A stretch of 64,000 nucleotides of DNA from Tabrizicola oligotrophica (GTDB lineage: Bacteria > Pseudomonadota > Alphaproteobacteria > Rhodobacterales > Rhodobacteraceae). The position numbers were made by a program, and so were the translations under genes. Each line of letters begins with the position of its first letter. Positions within the stretch are counted from its first letter, which is position 1. The stretch is from NCBI RefSeq assembly GCF_011008935.1, contig NZ_JAAIVJ010000003.1, positions 248,001-312,000 on the forward strand. The letters run 5' to 3'. Shown piece after piece: positions 8,737 through 18,021 of this stretch. The notes below the pieces were generated by a model. That model saw only the letters and a program-made list of their open reading frames with translations. It did no database searches and was not told where the DNA came from.

Positions 8737-10079
8737 TCCTTGGCCTCCTTCACCGGGGCGGGGGTTTGCAGCCAGCCGGTGACGGCGCGGCGCTTGTCGA
8801 AAACCTCGGTCGCGGCGGCCATGATCTCTTCCTCGGTGACAGATTGCAGGATGTCGGGCCAGTCCTGCACATCCTTGACCGTCAACCCGACGGCCAGCGC
8901 CTGCCCATACATGTTCGCCAATCCCTCGGCATTGTCGCGGCCATAGATGGTAGAAGCCCGGACCTGGGTCTTGATCCGGGCAAGTTCCTCGGGGTCCACG
9001 CCGTCCTTGAGAAAGCCGTCGATCACCGCGTCCAGGGCCGCTTCGGCATCGGCCAGTGCGACATCTGGAACCGGCATGACATAGACTCCGAATGTAGCGG
9101 GGTCGACCGACGTGCCGTCGTAAAACGCCGCCGACCACGTCGCCACACCGCGATTGAACTGCAATTCGCGGGCAAAGACCGAGGTGGTGGGATTGCCGCC
9201 CAGAAGCTCGGCCAGCAGGGTCAGGGCCGCGGCCTTGCGCTGGTCGCCCGGGTTGCGCTCGGTCGCAAGGTAGCTGCGGACGACATAGGGTTCCGAGACC
9301 CGCTCATCCTGCAGCACGATGCGGCGCTCCGACAGGTGCGGCGGCTCTGACGGACGCGCGCGGGGGGTGATGCTGGCCGAGGGCTCCAGCGGGCCGTAAT
9401 GGGTTTCGGCAAGCTTCAGCGCCGCATCCGGCGTCACATCGCCGGCGACCACGACAATCGCATTGTTCGGCGCGTAGTTGGCCCTGTAGAACGCCAGCGC
9501 ATCGTCGCGGGAAAGCGCGGTGATCTCGTGCAGCCAGCCGATCACGGGGCGGCCGTAGGGGTGGTTCAGGTACTGCGCCGCGCCCATCTGTTCGCGCAAG
9601 AGCGCGCCGGGGTCGCTGTCGGTGCGCTGGCCGCGTTCTTCGACGATGACCTGCCGTTCGGTTGCCACGTCCTGCTCGGACAGCGTCAGGTCGCGCATCC
9701 GGTCGGCCTCCATCTGCATCATCAGGTCCAGACGATCTGCGGCAACCCTTTGGAAATAGGCGGTATAATCCCAACTGGTGAAGGCATTGTCATTGCCGCC
9801 CTGCGCCTCGACCGTGGCGGAAAACTCGCCCGGCGCCAGATCATCGGTGCCCTGGAACATCAGGTGTTCGAAGAAGTGCGCGATGCCGGAATGGCCAGGC
9901 GCCTCGTCGGCGGCCCCGATGCGATACCAGACCATCTGCGTCACCACCGGGGCGCGGTGATCTTCGATCACCACCAGTTCCAGCCCGTTTTTCAAGGTGA
10001 AGGTCGAGACCTCTTCGGCAGCGCGGGCCGGTCCGGCACAGGCCAGACCCAGTGCGAGGGCAACAAGGGAAGGGCGCAT
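8733..10079 (-). CDS. M16-family zinc metallopeptidase (active subunit)
   Basis: A 448-residue exported protein with the inverted zinc motif HFFEH (in GIAHFFEHLMFQG, near residue 65) and the downstream glutamate region characteristic of M16 (pitrilysin/MPP-like) peptidases. The signal peptide is MRPSLVALALGLACAGPARA. I chose the ATG at 10079 rather than an upstream ATG at 10106 because GGAGG sits just before it and the signal peptide then begins correctly. It pairs with the downstream inactive-type M16 protein. The substrate is unknown; family members degrade peptides in the periplasm. Confidence 0.9.
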   Translation of the reverse strand: MRPSLVALALGLACAGPARAAEEVSTFTLKNGLELVVIEDHRAPVVTQMVWYRIGAADEAPGHSGIAHFFEHLMFQGTDDLAPGEFSATVEAQGGNDNAFTSWDYTAYFQRVAADRLDLMMQMEADRMRDLTLSEQDVATERQVIVEERGQRTDSDPGALLREQMGAAQYLNHPYGRPVIGWLHEITALSRDDALAFYRANYAPNNAIVVVAGDVTPDAALKLAETHYGPLEPSASITPRARPSEPPHLSERRIVLQDERVSEPYVVRSYLATERNPGDQRKAAALTLLAELLGGNPTTSVFARELQFNRGVATWSAAFYDGTSVDPATFGVYVMPVPDVALADAEAALDAVIDGFLKDGVDPEELARIKTQVRASTIYGRDNAEGLANMYGQALAVGLTVKDVQDWPDILQSVTEEEIMAAATEVFDKRRAVTGWLQTPAPVKEAKE

Positions 10080-10174
10080 CGGAAACCTCCGGCATAGGCA
10101 AGCCACGGATTAACCTAGGCCGTGGCGGCGAGCCATGAAAGCCCGCTTGCGGAAATGTGATGGGCAAGAAGGCC

Positions 10175-10717
10175 TTAGCGTTCGCCCAACTGGCGCGGCG
10201 GGGCCGATGGCGTACCTGCGCCCGCTGCGCGCCAGCGCTCCAGCTCCAGCTGCTGGTCCAGCGCCTGCTTGCGATAGGCGCGGAAATAGACGTTGGTGCC
10301 GAACAGCCGCTCCAGCAACCGGCCATTGTTCTTGCGCCGATGATCGACATCCTCCGCCGCGAGCGTCGGGCGGATGTCGGCCGCAATGCCGTTGCGGGCG
10401 GCATGGGACAGAAGCGCCCCATCTGCGGCCGGGACGCTTTCGCTGGCCGTGCGCGGGGTGCCGCCCAGCGCCAGCACGGCGTCGTCCTTGGGCCGCGGAT
10501 CGGTGAGGTTTTCGCCGCCCGGCGTCGGTTCGGGCAAGGCGGCCAGATCTTCGGGCATTTCCAGCGGCTTGGGCGGAACGATGGAAAACTCATCCGGGCC
10601 ATTGGTGGACGACCGCAGGTTCATCAGATGCGGGGGCTTGTCGCGCCAGCCGCCGCAACCCGCCAGCACCAGCAGCGAAGCGCCCGCAATTGCGAGTACC
10701 AAACGTGCTGCCGTCAT
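10175..10717 (-). CDS. DUF3035-type lipoprotein
   Basis: A 180-residue predicted lipoprotein: hydrophobic N-terminus with lipobox LVLAG-C21, followed by a Pro-rich, probably flexible region (NGPDEFSIVPPKPLEMP) typical of DUF3035 proteins. The C-terminal half is charged (EDVDHRRKNNGRLLERLFGT). Start at 10717 is supported by AAAGGAGG upstream; the open frame extends further but lacks a signal. It lies between lspA, which encodes the signal peptidase that would process it, and the M16 genes, all leftward. No biochemical role is known to me for the family. Confidence 0.75.
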   Translation of the reverse strand: MTAARLVLAIAGASLLVLAGCGGWRDKPPHLMNLRSSTNGPDEFSIVPPKPLEMPEDLAALPEPTPGGENLTDPRPKDDAVLALGGTPRTASESVPAADGALLSHAARNGIAADIRPTLAAEDVDHRRKNNGRLLERLFGTNVYFRAYRKQALDQQLELERWRAAGAGTPSAPPRQLGER

Positions 10718-10789
10718 GCCTGCCTCCTTTTTCCCCTTCGGGACTTTGGCCCTTCTAGCGCAAAGCCCTGCCCTCGTCACGGGGTCTTG

Positions 10790-11278
10790 TCAGCGCTTGC
10801 GCGCCGCCTTGCCACCTTGGCCTTTCCCGGTGAAGAGAACAAGGCCAATGGCCCCGGCAAAGATGGCGATGTCGGCGATGTTAAAGGCATAAGGGTTTTC
10901 GATGCCGCAGCAGGACATGTTCAGGAAATCGGCAACATAACCGTAAGCCAGCCGGTCGATCACATTGCCCATCGCGCCGCCGACCAAAAGCCCGGCGGCG
11001 ATCAGACCCCAGCGGCCAAAGCGGTCTTTCCTAGCCCAGCGGATCACCCAGCCCGATATCACCACCGCCAGCACGACCAAAAGCCAGCGCGTCACTTCGG
11101 AATCGCCCGACAGGAGCCCGAAGTTGACACCCCGGTTCTCCGCCCAGCGAAAATTCAGCAGCGGGTCGATCACGTCGATCTCGCCCCGCTCCGGCAGATC
11201 CAGCGCGTGGATCATCAGCAGCTTGGAGGCCTGATCGGCCACCAGGGACACGAACGCTGAAACGGCAAGAGCGCGCAT
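10790..11278 (-). CDS. lspA: Lipoprotein signal peptidase LspA (signal peptidase II)
   Basis: A 162-residue integral membrane aspartyl protease that cleaves lipoprotein signal peptides after diacylglyceryl modification. Four hydrophobic segments are visible. The conserved catalytic regions are [14 protein letters not shown] and YVADFLNM, which supply the two aspartates, and an upstream NRGVNFGLL segment matches the conserved N-x-G-x-x-F motif. It starts six bases after the purH stop, so it is likely transcribed with purH, and the DUF3035 lipoprotein gene follows downstream. Confidence 0.95.
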   Translation of the reverse strand: MRALAVSAFVSLVADQASKLLMIHALDLPERGEIDVIDPLLNFRWAENRGVNFGLLSGDSEVTRWLLVVLAVVISGWVIRWARKDRFGRWGLIAAGLLVGGAMGNVIDRLAYGYVADFLNMSCCGIENPYAFNIADIAIFAGAIGLVLFTGKGQGGKAARKR

Positions 11279-11284
11279 GACGAC

Positions 11285-12886
11285 TCAGTGCCGGAAATGC
11301 CGCTGGCCGGTGAAGACCATGGCAAGGCCCGCCTTGTCGGCCGCCTCGATCACGGCGGCGTCGTTCATGCTGCCGCCGGGTTGGATCAGCGCGGTGGCCC
11401 CGGCCTCGGCCGCCGTCAGCAGCCCGTCGGGGAAGGGGAAGAAGGCATCCGAGGCCACGACCGAACCGATGGTGGGCGATTGCGCCAGCCCCAGCACCTC
11501 GGCCATATCCTGCGCCTTGCGCGCGGCAATCCGGGTCGAATCCACGCGGCTCATCTGGCCGGCCCCGACGCCGACCGTCGCACCGTCCTTGACATAGACG
11601 ATGGCGTTCGACTTGACATGCTTGGCAACCTTCCACGCGAACAGAAGGTCGGCCAATTCGGCCTCGGACGGCGCGCGCTTTGTCACCACCTTCAGGTCGG
11701 CGGCAGTGATGCTGTCGACATCACCATCCTGCACCAGAAAGCCGCCTGCCACCTGCCGGAAGGCCAGCCCACCCTTTTTCGCATCGGGCAGCCCGGCGGT
11801 CGTCAGCAGCCGCAGGTTCTTCTTGGCGGCAAAGATCGCCTTGGCCTCGTCGCTGGCGCCGGGGGCGATGACGACCTCGGTGAAGATCTTCACAATCTCC
11901 TCGGCAGTCGCCGCGTCGAGCGGCTGGTTCAGCGCCACGATCCCGCCAAAGGCCGAGGTCTGGTCGCAGTGATAGGCGCGCTTGTAGGCCTCAAGCAGGC
12001 TTGCGCCCTTGCCGACGCCACAGGGGTTGGCGTGTTTGATGATCGCGCAGGCCGGGCCTTGGCCCGCAAATTCGGCCACCAGTTCAAAGGCGGCGTCGGT
12101 GTCGTTGATGTTGTTGTACGAAAGTTCCTTGCCCTGCCACTGCTTCGCGGTCGAAACGCCCTCGCGGCGCGAGCCGTCGGTGTAGAAGGCCGCCCCCTGA
12201 TGCGGGTTCTCGCCATAGCGCAGGGGCTGGGCCAGCTTGCCCGCGAAGGAGCGATAGCGCGGCGCGGTTTCCTGCAGCTCCCCGGCAAGCCAGGTGGAGA
12301 CCGCGGTGTCATAGGCGGCCGTGCGGGAATAGGCAGTCAGCGCCAGCTTTTGCCGGAACACAAGCGTCGTTGCCCCGTCATTGGCCTTCAACTGGTCAAG
12401 AAGCTGGGTATAGTCGCAGGGATCCGTCACCACAGTAACAAAGCGGTGGTTCTTCGCCGCGGCCCGGATCATCGCCGGCCCGCCGATGTCGATGTTCTCG
12501 ATGCAGGTGGCGTGATCGGCGCCTTTCGCAACAGTTTCCTCGAACGGGTAAAGGTTGACGATCAACAGGTCGATCGGGTCGATGCCATGCGCGGCCATCG
12601 CCAGAAGGTGTTCGTCATCATCACGCAGCGCCAGCAGCCCGCCATGCACATTCGGGTGCAGGGTTTTCACGCGGCCATCCATCATCTCTGGGAAACCGGT
12701 GATCTCGGAGACATCGCGCACGGCAAGCCCGGCCGTGCGCAGCATGCTGGAGGTCCCCCCGGTCGAGACCAGCTCCACCCCAAGGGCCGACAGCGCACGG
12801 GCAAGGTCCAGAAGCCCGGTCTTGTCGGAAACGGAAATCAATGCGCGTCCGACATAGACATGATCGGTGGCGACGGGATGGGTCAT
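11285..12886 (-). CDS. purH: Bifunctional AICAR transformylase / IMP cyclohydrolase PurH
   Basis: A 533-residue enzyme for the last two steps of de novo purine synthesis (AICAR to FAICAR to IMP). The N-terminal MGS-like cyclohydrolase domain includes [18 protein letters not shown] and [14 protein letters not shown]. The C-terminal transformylase domain includes [16 protein letters not shown] and the KHANPCGVG motif with the catalytic Lys-His. It ends with the usual [12 protein letters not shown] tail. I start at ATG 12886 (MTHPVATDH); upstream extension is non-homologous. It precedes lspA and follows the heparinase-like gene. Confidence 0.97.
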   Translation of the reverse strand: MTHPVATDHVYVGRALISVSDKTGLLDLARALSALGVELVSTGGTSSMLRTAGLAVRDVSEITGFPEMMDGRVKTLHPNVHGGLLALRDDDEHLLAMAAHGIDPIDLLIVNLYPFEETVAKGADHATCIENIDIGGPAMIRAAAKNHRFVTVVTDPCDYTQLLDQLKANDGATTLVFRQKLALTAYSRTAAYDTAVSTWLAGELQETAPRYRSFAGKLAQPLRYGENPHQGAAFYTDGSRREGVSTAKQWQGKELSYNNINDTDAAFELVAEFAGQGPACAIIKHANPCGVGKGASLLEAYKRAYHCDQTSAFGGIVALNQPLDAATAEEIVKIFTEVVIAPGASDEAKAIFAAKKNLRLLTTAGLPDAKKGGLAFRQVAGGFLVQDGDVDSITAADLKVVTKRAPSEAELADLLFAWKVAKHVKSNAIVYVKDGATVGVGAGQMSRVDSTRIAARKAQDMAEVLGLAQSPTIGSVVASDAFFPFPDGLLTAAEAGATALIQPGGSMNDAAVIEAADKAGLAMVFTGQRHFRH

Positions 12887-12911
12887 GGCAGCCTCACCTC
12901 TTGGGGGAACC

Positions 12912-14642
12912 TCAAAGGGGCACAGGCATTTCCCCAAGGTCCAGATCGCGGATGGCCAGCGGAGTATCCTGTGCCTTCGCCAAGGTCCAGCCCAGAGGGG
13001 TTTCAAACGCCATCGCACGGCCCGAAAGCACGATCTGGCGCGCCGGGCGGGGCTTCAACCGGCCCTTTTGCAGATAGACAGAGGGTTCCAGCGCCAGGAT
13101 TGCCGCCGAATTGTGCCGGAACACCCAGATCTCGCCGCTTTTCAGGGCAATCGAAACCGCGGTGCCGCCCATGTCCAAAGTCGCATCGGCATCGGGGTGC
13201 AGGTGAAAGCGCAGGGCAAAGCCCACGCCCGACAGGCGACCCTCGGTCATCAGTCGCTCGAATCGCGCGTGCTGGGCCGGTGTGACGGCAATCAGATTGT
13301 CCTGCCCGACCAGTCGGCGACCATCCGACGACAAGGTCAGCGTCCGCAGGTGTGACAGACCGTGGGTCTTGGCCCAGCCATCATGGCTGGCTGAAAAGAA
13401 CGGCCCACCCTCGCCCGCGCCCAGCCGCAGGTGATGCACCTCGGCCCGGTCCGACAGCAATTCGGATCCCGGCTTGAACCGCGACGAGGAGAACCCCTCC
13501 AAGGCCAGCGTCGAGTGGCTGGGCGTCGCCCGACCGGCCAGCCGCCACTCCGGCCCGAACGGCACGCCCGAGCCGCAAGAGACGATCAGGGGCCGCCGCC
13601 CCGAGGTCAGTTCAAAGGCCAGGGTCGAGGCATGCGCCGACGTCCCTGCCCGCCCTTCGGGCGGCGCGGCGGCATCGACGATCACGCTGGTACGCCCGCC
13701 CTGCAACCGGGCAAAGCCCATGGCCAGCCCTTGCCCACCCGTCGCCGCGGGCTTCACCCCGGCTGCGGCCAGGGCCTGCTCCAGCCGCCCTTCCATGCCG
13801 CGCCCGCCGGAGTGGAACCGGGCCAGGCCGCCATCCGAATGCCGCAGCGCCCGCAAGGTCGGGGCAATCCGCTCGATTGCACCGACCAGCGGCTCGGGCG
13901 CGATGCGCCCCGCTTCGGCCAGCGCCTTCTCGGCCCAGGTCAGCAGCGTGAAGACCTCCAGCAGGTCTTCGGGATTGCGCGTCGGAATACCGCCCTGCCG
14001 ATCCACCTCGCGCCCGCATTCGGCGGCCAGTGCTGCGACCGCCGGCGTCACCAGCTTTTCCATGCCCGTCAGCGCCAGCCCGGCAATCACCAGCCCCACC
14101 AGCGCCTCAAACCGCGGCAAACCCGGTGCGGCCTGTTTCCAGCGCCATGACAGGAACACCGTCTGCGCCGTGACCTGCGCGTAATAGGCATCCGATTGCG
14201 CCTTGTCGCGCCCCATCAGAAGAAACAGCGCATGGTTGATCCAGCGGATCAGCCGTCGCCCGGTCAGGTCGGGCGACCATCCGGGGCCACGCCCGACGCC
14301 AAACCGCTCGATCCATTCCCAAAGCCAGCCCTGCGCCCGCACCCGCGCCTGCCCGTCCCCCGCCGCAGCCAAATCGTCCAGCCAGACAAAGCCATGCACA
14401 TCATCGGCCTGCCCCGGATCGGGCTGCGCAATGTCCCACAGGCTTCGGCCCTGCAATTCCACCAATTGCCCGCCGAACAACACGTTTCCGGCAATCATCT
14501 GCCGGCCCTTGGCGTAAAGCCCGATCGAGCGCGGTTCAGGCTGCGAGACAAACCCGCTGGCCGGTCGCGCCCGCAACGCACGCGAAACAGCCCAGCGATT
14601 GCCGAGACTGCCCTTCGCCGTCGGGGTCCTGCGCGATGCCAT
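12912..14642 (-). CDS. Heparinase II/III family protein
   Basis: About 576 residues. The N-terminal half is an alpha-toroid-like helical region ([33 protein letters not shown]). The C-terminal half is a beta-sandwich with [19 protein letters not shown] and [11 protein letters not shown], matching heparinase II/III proteins that cleave uronic-acid polysaccharides by beta-elimination. There is no signal peptide, so it appears cytoplasmic, which is odd for a polysaccharide lyase. Start is uncertain: ATG at 14642 or in-frame GTG at 14663. I recall it beside purH in many Rhodobacterales; its substrate is not known to me. Confidence 0.8.
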   Translation of the reverse strand: MASRRTPTAKGSLGNRWAVSRALRARPASGFVSQPEPRSIGLYAKGRQMIAGNVLFGGQLVELQGRSLWDIAQPDPGQADDVHGFVWLDDLAAAGDGQARVRAQGWLWEWIERFGVGRGPGWSPDLTGRRLIRWINHALFLLMGRDKAQSDAYYAQVTAQTVFLSWRWKQAAPGLPRFEALVGLVIAGLALTGMEKLVTPAVAALAAECGREVDRQGGIPTRNPEDLLEVFTLLTWAEKALAEAGRIAPEPLVGAIERIAPTLRALRHSDGGLARFHSGGRGMEGRLEQALAAAGVKPAATGGQGLAMGFARLQGGRTSVIVDAAAPPEGRAGTSAHASTLAFELTSGRRPLIVSCGSGVPFGPEWRLAGRATPSHSTLALEGFSSSRFKPGSELLSDRAEVHHLRLGAGEGGPFFSASHDGWAKTHGLSHLRTLTLSSDGRRLVGQDNLIAVTPAQHARFERLMTEGRLSGVGFALRFHLHPDADATLDMGGTAVSIALKSGEIWVFRHNSAAILALEPSVYLQKGRLKPRPARQIVLSGRAMAFETPLGWTLAKAQDTPLAIRDLDLGEMPVPL

Positions 14643-14764
14643 GGGGTGATCTGCTCTCGTCACTCGCCCGCTGACCGGGCCGTCTTTGGCCCAGTCTACC
14701 CAAGCCGGCCCGGCCTGTCACGCCAAAGCCGGGCGAAAACGCATCGCCCGGCGCAAGTGGCGCA

Positions 14765-15916
14765 TCAGGCCAGATGATCGACGCGGGCCATGTATTGCGC
14801 CAGATGGCCCACCTGACCCAGGAACTTGGCGGTCAGTTTCGGATCATGCGGCGCAGCATGGACGCCTGCCGGGAACTCGCGCGCCAGAACCGATTCGATG
14901 GCCAGCGACACCGGCACCGACACCAGCCGCCCCATGGCCGAACCGCGCGCATCGCCCCAGGCATCCATCGCCCAGGTCCGGTCGAACACCGCACGGCCGT
15001 CGCGTTCCGCCTTCAGGCTGACGAACAGCACCACCCGGTCCGGCTCGCCCGGCGCATAGGAATTGACCTTGAGCAGCGCATCGGCCCGTGCGGTCAGCGC
15101 CGCGTTGATCTCGGCATCCGACTTGCCCTCCAGCCCCTCGATCTCGCGGAAGATCGGCGCCCAGGCCTCGGCCCAGCCGTTCAGGCGAATGGTGCCACGC
15201 ACGAAATCGCGCACCTTCCAGGCCTTGTCAAAGCGGTAATCCTCCATGAACGGATAGCTGTCGCGGTTCGGATAAACCTCAAAGCTTTCCGGTTGCGGCA
15301 GGGGCGCGTCATAACGGGTAATCGCGTCCCAGGGCCGGTTCACGCGCAGCTCGCTGAAGTTCTTCAGCGACCGCGAGGGCGAGCGCAACGCCTTCAGCAC
15401 GCCGGCGGGCGCCCAGGAGAACTTGTAGCGGAACGGGTTCGGGATCTTCGGCACGCCGCCGCAGTAGGAGACGAAGGAAAGCACGTTGTCGACATGATAG
15501 GCCGGCGAGGCGCGATAGGCCGCGACCAGATCATGCGCCATCAGATGGTCGATGCCCGGGTCAAGGCCGACCTCGTTGACCGAAACCAGACCCTTCTGGC
15601 GGAACTCCTCGTCCAGCGCCCGCATTTCCGGCGCGATATAGGAGGAGGAAACGAAATGCGCCCCCTTCGAAAGGCAGGCCTTGGCGATCGACACATGCTG
15701 GTCCGCCGGCAGCATCGACACCGCGATGTCACCCGGCTCCAGCGCGGCGGTCAGCGCCTCGAGGCTGTAGGCGCGGATGTCGCCGGTCAGATCGCCCACC
15801 ACCTCGCGGGCCTTCTCGACGGTGCGGTTCCAGACCACCACCTTCCGGCCGCCCTCCAGCAAGCGCCGCAGACCCGGCCCCGACGACAGCCCCGTGCCGC
15901 ACCAGTGAATCGTCAT
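14765..15916 (-). CDS. Saccharopine dehydrogenase (LYS9-type, glutamate-forming) family protein
   Basis: A 383-residue NAD(P)-binding protein beginning with a Rossmann segment (HWCGTGLSSGPGLRRLLEGG). It carries the LYS9/homospermidine-synthase-like core SSSYIAPEMRALDEE and VSVNEVGLDPGIDHLMAHDL. Family members interconvert saccharopine with glutamate and 2-aminoadipate semialdehyde. Its upstream neighbour is the lysine-forming partner, so the pair could run lysine catabolism to aminoadipate semialdehyde. The direction in vivo is inference. Its ribosome site is an alternating GA run immediately before ATG 15916. Confidence 0.85.
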   Translation of the reverse strand: MTIHWCGTGLSSGPGLRRLLEGGRKVVVWNRTVEKAREVVGDLTGDIRAYSLEALTAALEPGDIAVSMLPADQHVSIAKACLSKGAHFVSSSYIAPEMRALDEEFRQKGLVSVNEVGLDPGIDHLMAHDLVAAYRASPAYHVDNVLSFVSYCGGVPKIPNPFRYKFSWAPAGVLKALRSPSRSLKNFSELRVNRPWDAITRYDAPLPQPESFEVYPNRDSYPFMEDYRFDKAWKVRDFVRGTIRLNGWAEAWAPIFREIEGLEGKSDAEINAALTARADALLKVNSYAPGEPDRVVLFVSLKAERDGRAVFDRTWAMDAWGDARGSAMGRLVSVPVSLAIESVLAREFPAGVHAAPHDPKLTAKFLGQVGHLAQYMARVDHLA

Positions 15917-15965
15917 TCTCTCTCTCTCCCAGATTGCGCGACCCGGAGCTTTGCAAGACTCCGGA

Positions 15966-15987
15966 CCGATTTCTGCCCAGAAATCGG
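15966..15987. repeat. Perfect hairpin between the two saccharopine dehydrogenase genes
   Basis: CCGATTTCTG, two bases, then CAGAAATCGG: a perfect 10-bp inverted repeat that begins next to the stop codon of the LYS1-type gene. A second, weaker stem (CCGGAG...CTCCGG) lies a few bases further on. Neither is followed by a T-run, so they look more like mRNA-end stabilisers or attenuating structures between two cotranscribed genes than a clean intrinsic terminator. Confidence 0.6.
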
Positions 15988-15988
15988 C

Positions 15989-17041
15989 CTAAAGGCCGGA
16001 TGTGTGTTTGTCGAAATCCGCCTTTGCCCGACCCCAGACCCCTGCGTTCAGGTCAGTCAGGGTCAAGAGGCTGGGCAACAATTGCGCGGCGTAGTCGATG
16101 CTCGATTCCACCGGCATCAGCGAGGGCAGGTTGTCGATCGCGGTGACGTCCAGCACCGGGTTTTCAGCCACCCGCAGCGCGGGCGCGTCCCAGTCGGTCG
16201 CGCGGTCATAGACCTTGATCGGCGAAAAATCCGAGGTCGGATCGCAGGCGATGTCGCCGATCACCGTCAGCTTGCGCGCGGGATCAGTCTTGGCTGCAGC
16301 CGGCACGAAAACCGGGCAGCCCGGACGGGCCAGGATGCAGTTCAGGAAGATCTCGTGCTGCAGCACTTCGGGGAAGGGTCCGCCACTGGCGGTTTCCGCC
16401 ATGTCCCATTTGGTCACGGCAACGCCCATCGCTTCGCACAGGTCCGCCGCCCCGGTGCCGACCCGGCCATTCGCGCCGATGATGATGGCGCGGGGGCGGG
16501 AAAGGCCCTGCAGGTCCGCCGCCAGTTCGGTCAGAAGCGCATCTTTCGAGCCAACCTTCCTTACCGCTCCGGCAATGCCGCCGCGCGCCTGCGCCGCCCA
16601 GCATTTCAGCGAAACTGCCGCCCCGGCATAGCCCGCCCAATAGCCGAAGGCCGCCACGCGCCGCCCGGTCTCATCCACCAGATATTCCAGATCGTAAAGT
16701 GTGCCGCCGCCCGCCTTGAAGCGCTTGAGCAGCACCTGACCCGCCGGCTGGCCCTTGAAGGCATGGCCGAACATGATGTGGCGATGGGTCAGGGGCGTGC
16801 CATCCTCGGGCAGTTCCTTCAGCCCGAAGATGATCGCGTCGGCGGGCGCTTTCGGCCAGAGGTTTTCTTCTGCAATCTCGCAGCCCGCCTGCACGTAGCC
16901 CTCCAGCGCAATTGCCCGGACCGAGGATTTCTCCACCGTCACCCGGATACCCGCCTTGACCAAGGCCGCCGCGCCCTCGGGCGTCAGGCCCACGCGTTCC
17001 TCGTGCGGGCGCTGTTCGGCCCTTACCCAGAGATGAGTCAT
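15989..17041 (-). CDS. Saccharopine dehydrogenase (LYS1-type, lysine-forming)
   Basis: A 350-residue alanine-dehydrogenase/PNT-fold enzyme. The N-terminus MTHLWVRAEQRPHEERVGLT contains the R-x-E-x-x-x-H-E-x-R signature of saccharopine/lysine-2-oxoglutarate reductases. FGHAFKGQPAG and YDLEYLVDETGRRVAAFGYWAG are also typical of LYS1. It condenses lysine with 2-oxoglutarate or reverses the reaction. Start at 17041 gives the canonical family N-terminus. It is upstream of and cotranscribed with the LYS9-type gene, and diverges from the SGNH gene at 17125. Confidence 0.88.
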   Translation of the reverse strand: MTHLWVRAEQRPHEERVGLTPEGAAALVKAGIRVTVEKSSVRAIALEGYVQAGCEIAEENLWPKAPADAIIFGLKELPEDGTPLTHRHIMFGHAFKGQPAGQVLLKRFKAGGGTLYDLEYLVDETGRRVAAFGYWAGYAGAAVSLKCWAAQARGGIAGAVRKVGSKDALLTELAADLQGLSRPRAIIIGANGRVGTGAADLCEAMGVAVTKWDMAETASGGPFPEVLQHEIFLNCILARPGCPVFVPAAAKTDPARKLTVIGDIACDPTSDFSPIKVYDRATDWDAPALRVAENPVLDVTAIDNLPSLMPVESSIDYAAQLLPSLLTLTDLNAGVWGRAKADFDKHTSGL

Positions 17042-17124
17042 GCATGCCCCCGGCGACTGGTTTTTCCCGCGCCGAAATACCAGATATGACGGCAATGAAC
17101 AGGGGGCGAATTCGGAGGCGGGGA

Positions 17125-18018
17125 ATGCGGCGCAGGATGATTTTTGCCCTGCCTCTGGCGCTGGGCACATGGGCCGCGGCAGCGTTCTGGCTTCGCCCGC
17201 CCCTCCGGCAGGCGCCGCGCCGGATGGACGCCCTGCCCCGGCCGAAAGGCCCGCTGAAAACCTTCCACTTGGGCCACAGCCTTGTGGGCCGCGACATGCC
17301 CGCCATGCTGGCCCAACTCGCGGGACATGGCTATCACAGCCAGCTGGGCTCGGGCGCCTCGCTTGCAGATCACTGGAACGGAACGGTCAAAGGCTTTGCC
17401 GAGGGAAATGCCCATCCTGCGCATCGCCCGGTGCGCGAGGCGCTGGAAAGCGGCGATTATGATGCGGTGATCTTCACCGAGATGGTCGAGCTGAAAGATG
17501 CCATCCGCTATCACGACAGCCCCGCCATGCTGGCCGAGTGGGCCAGTCTGGCGCGAAAGGCCCGCCCCGAGGTGCGGCTTTACCTTTACGAGACGTGGCA
17601 CCGGCTGGATGACCCCGCAGGCTGGTTGCAGCGCATCGATTCCGATCTTCGGGCGCTTTGGGAAGATCAGATCCTTGGCCCCGCCATCCTGCAGGCGGGT
17701 GACATTCGCATGATCCCCGCCGGGCAAGCCATGGGTGCCGCCGCCCGTGCGGCAGAGGCGGGACAATTGCCCGGCATCTCCGACCGCCACTCCTTTTTCA
17801 GCGATGACATTCACCTGAATGATCTGGGCAACTGGCTGGTGGCGATGACCCATTATGCAGTGCTTTACCACCGCGCCCCGATTGGCCTGCCCGCCCACCT
17901 GACCCGGGCCGATGGCATGCCCGCCACGCCGCCACCTGCTGATGCGGTTCGCCCCTTGCAGGAACTGGTCTGGCGGGTGGTGACAGGCTATCCTCTCGCC
18001 GGAATGTCAAAGGGATAG
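17125..18018 (+). CDS. SGNH/GDSL-fold hydrolase-like protein, membrane-anchored
   Basis: A 297-residue protein with an N-terminal signal anchor (MRRRMIFALPLALGTWAAAAF). Block I is HLGHSLVG with Ser52, a GxSL-type nucleophile motif. Block V is SDDIHLND with Asp227 and His230, the D-x-x-H pair of SGNH hydrolases. Start at 17125 is favoured over earlier in-frame ATGs by GGAGG six bases upstream. The domain is visibly related to the N-terminal domain of the next protein, which begins three bases after this stop, so the two arose by duplication. Likely an exported O-acyl-carbohydrate esterase or transferase; this is inference. Confidence 0.75.
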   Translation: MRRRMIFALPLALGTWAAAAFWLRPPLRQAPRRMDALPRPKGPLKTFHLGHSLVGRDMPAMLAQLAGHGYHSQLGSGASLADHWNGTVKGFAEGNAHPAHRPVREALESGDYDAVIFTEMVELKDAIRYHDSPAMLAEWASLARKARPEVRLYLYETWHRLDDPAGWLQRIDSDLRALWEDQILGPAILQAGDIRMIPAGQAMGAAARAAEAGQLPGISDRHSFFSDDIHLNDLGNWLVAMTHYAVLYHRAPIGLPAHLTRADGMPATPPPADAVRPLQELVWRVVTGYPLAGMSKG

Positions 18019-18021
18019 TCG

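Noticed and set aside
11288-13285. A 665-codon plus-strand open frame opposite purH
   Set aside because: Antisense shadow of PurH; His/Gly/Arg-rich composition without recognisable motifs.
14774-17089. A 771-codon open frame on the plus strand opposite the saccharopine genes
   Set aside because: It is the antisense shadow of two well-supported minus-strand enzymes; high GC removes stop codons from the opposite strand and the translation shows no domain logic.
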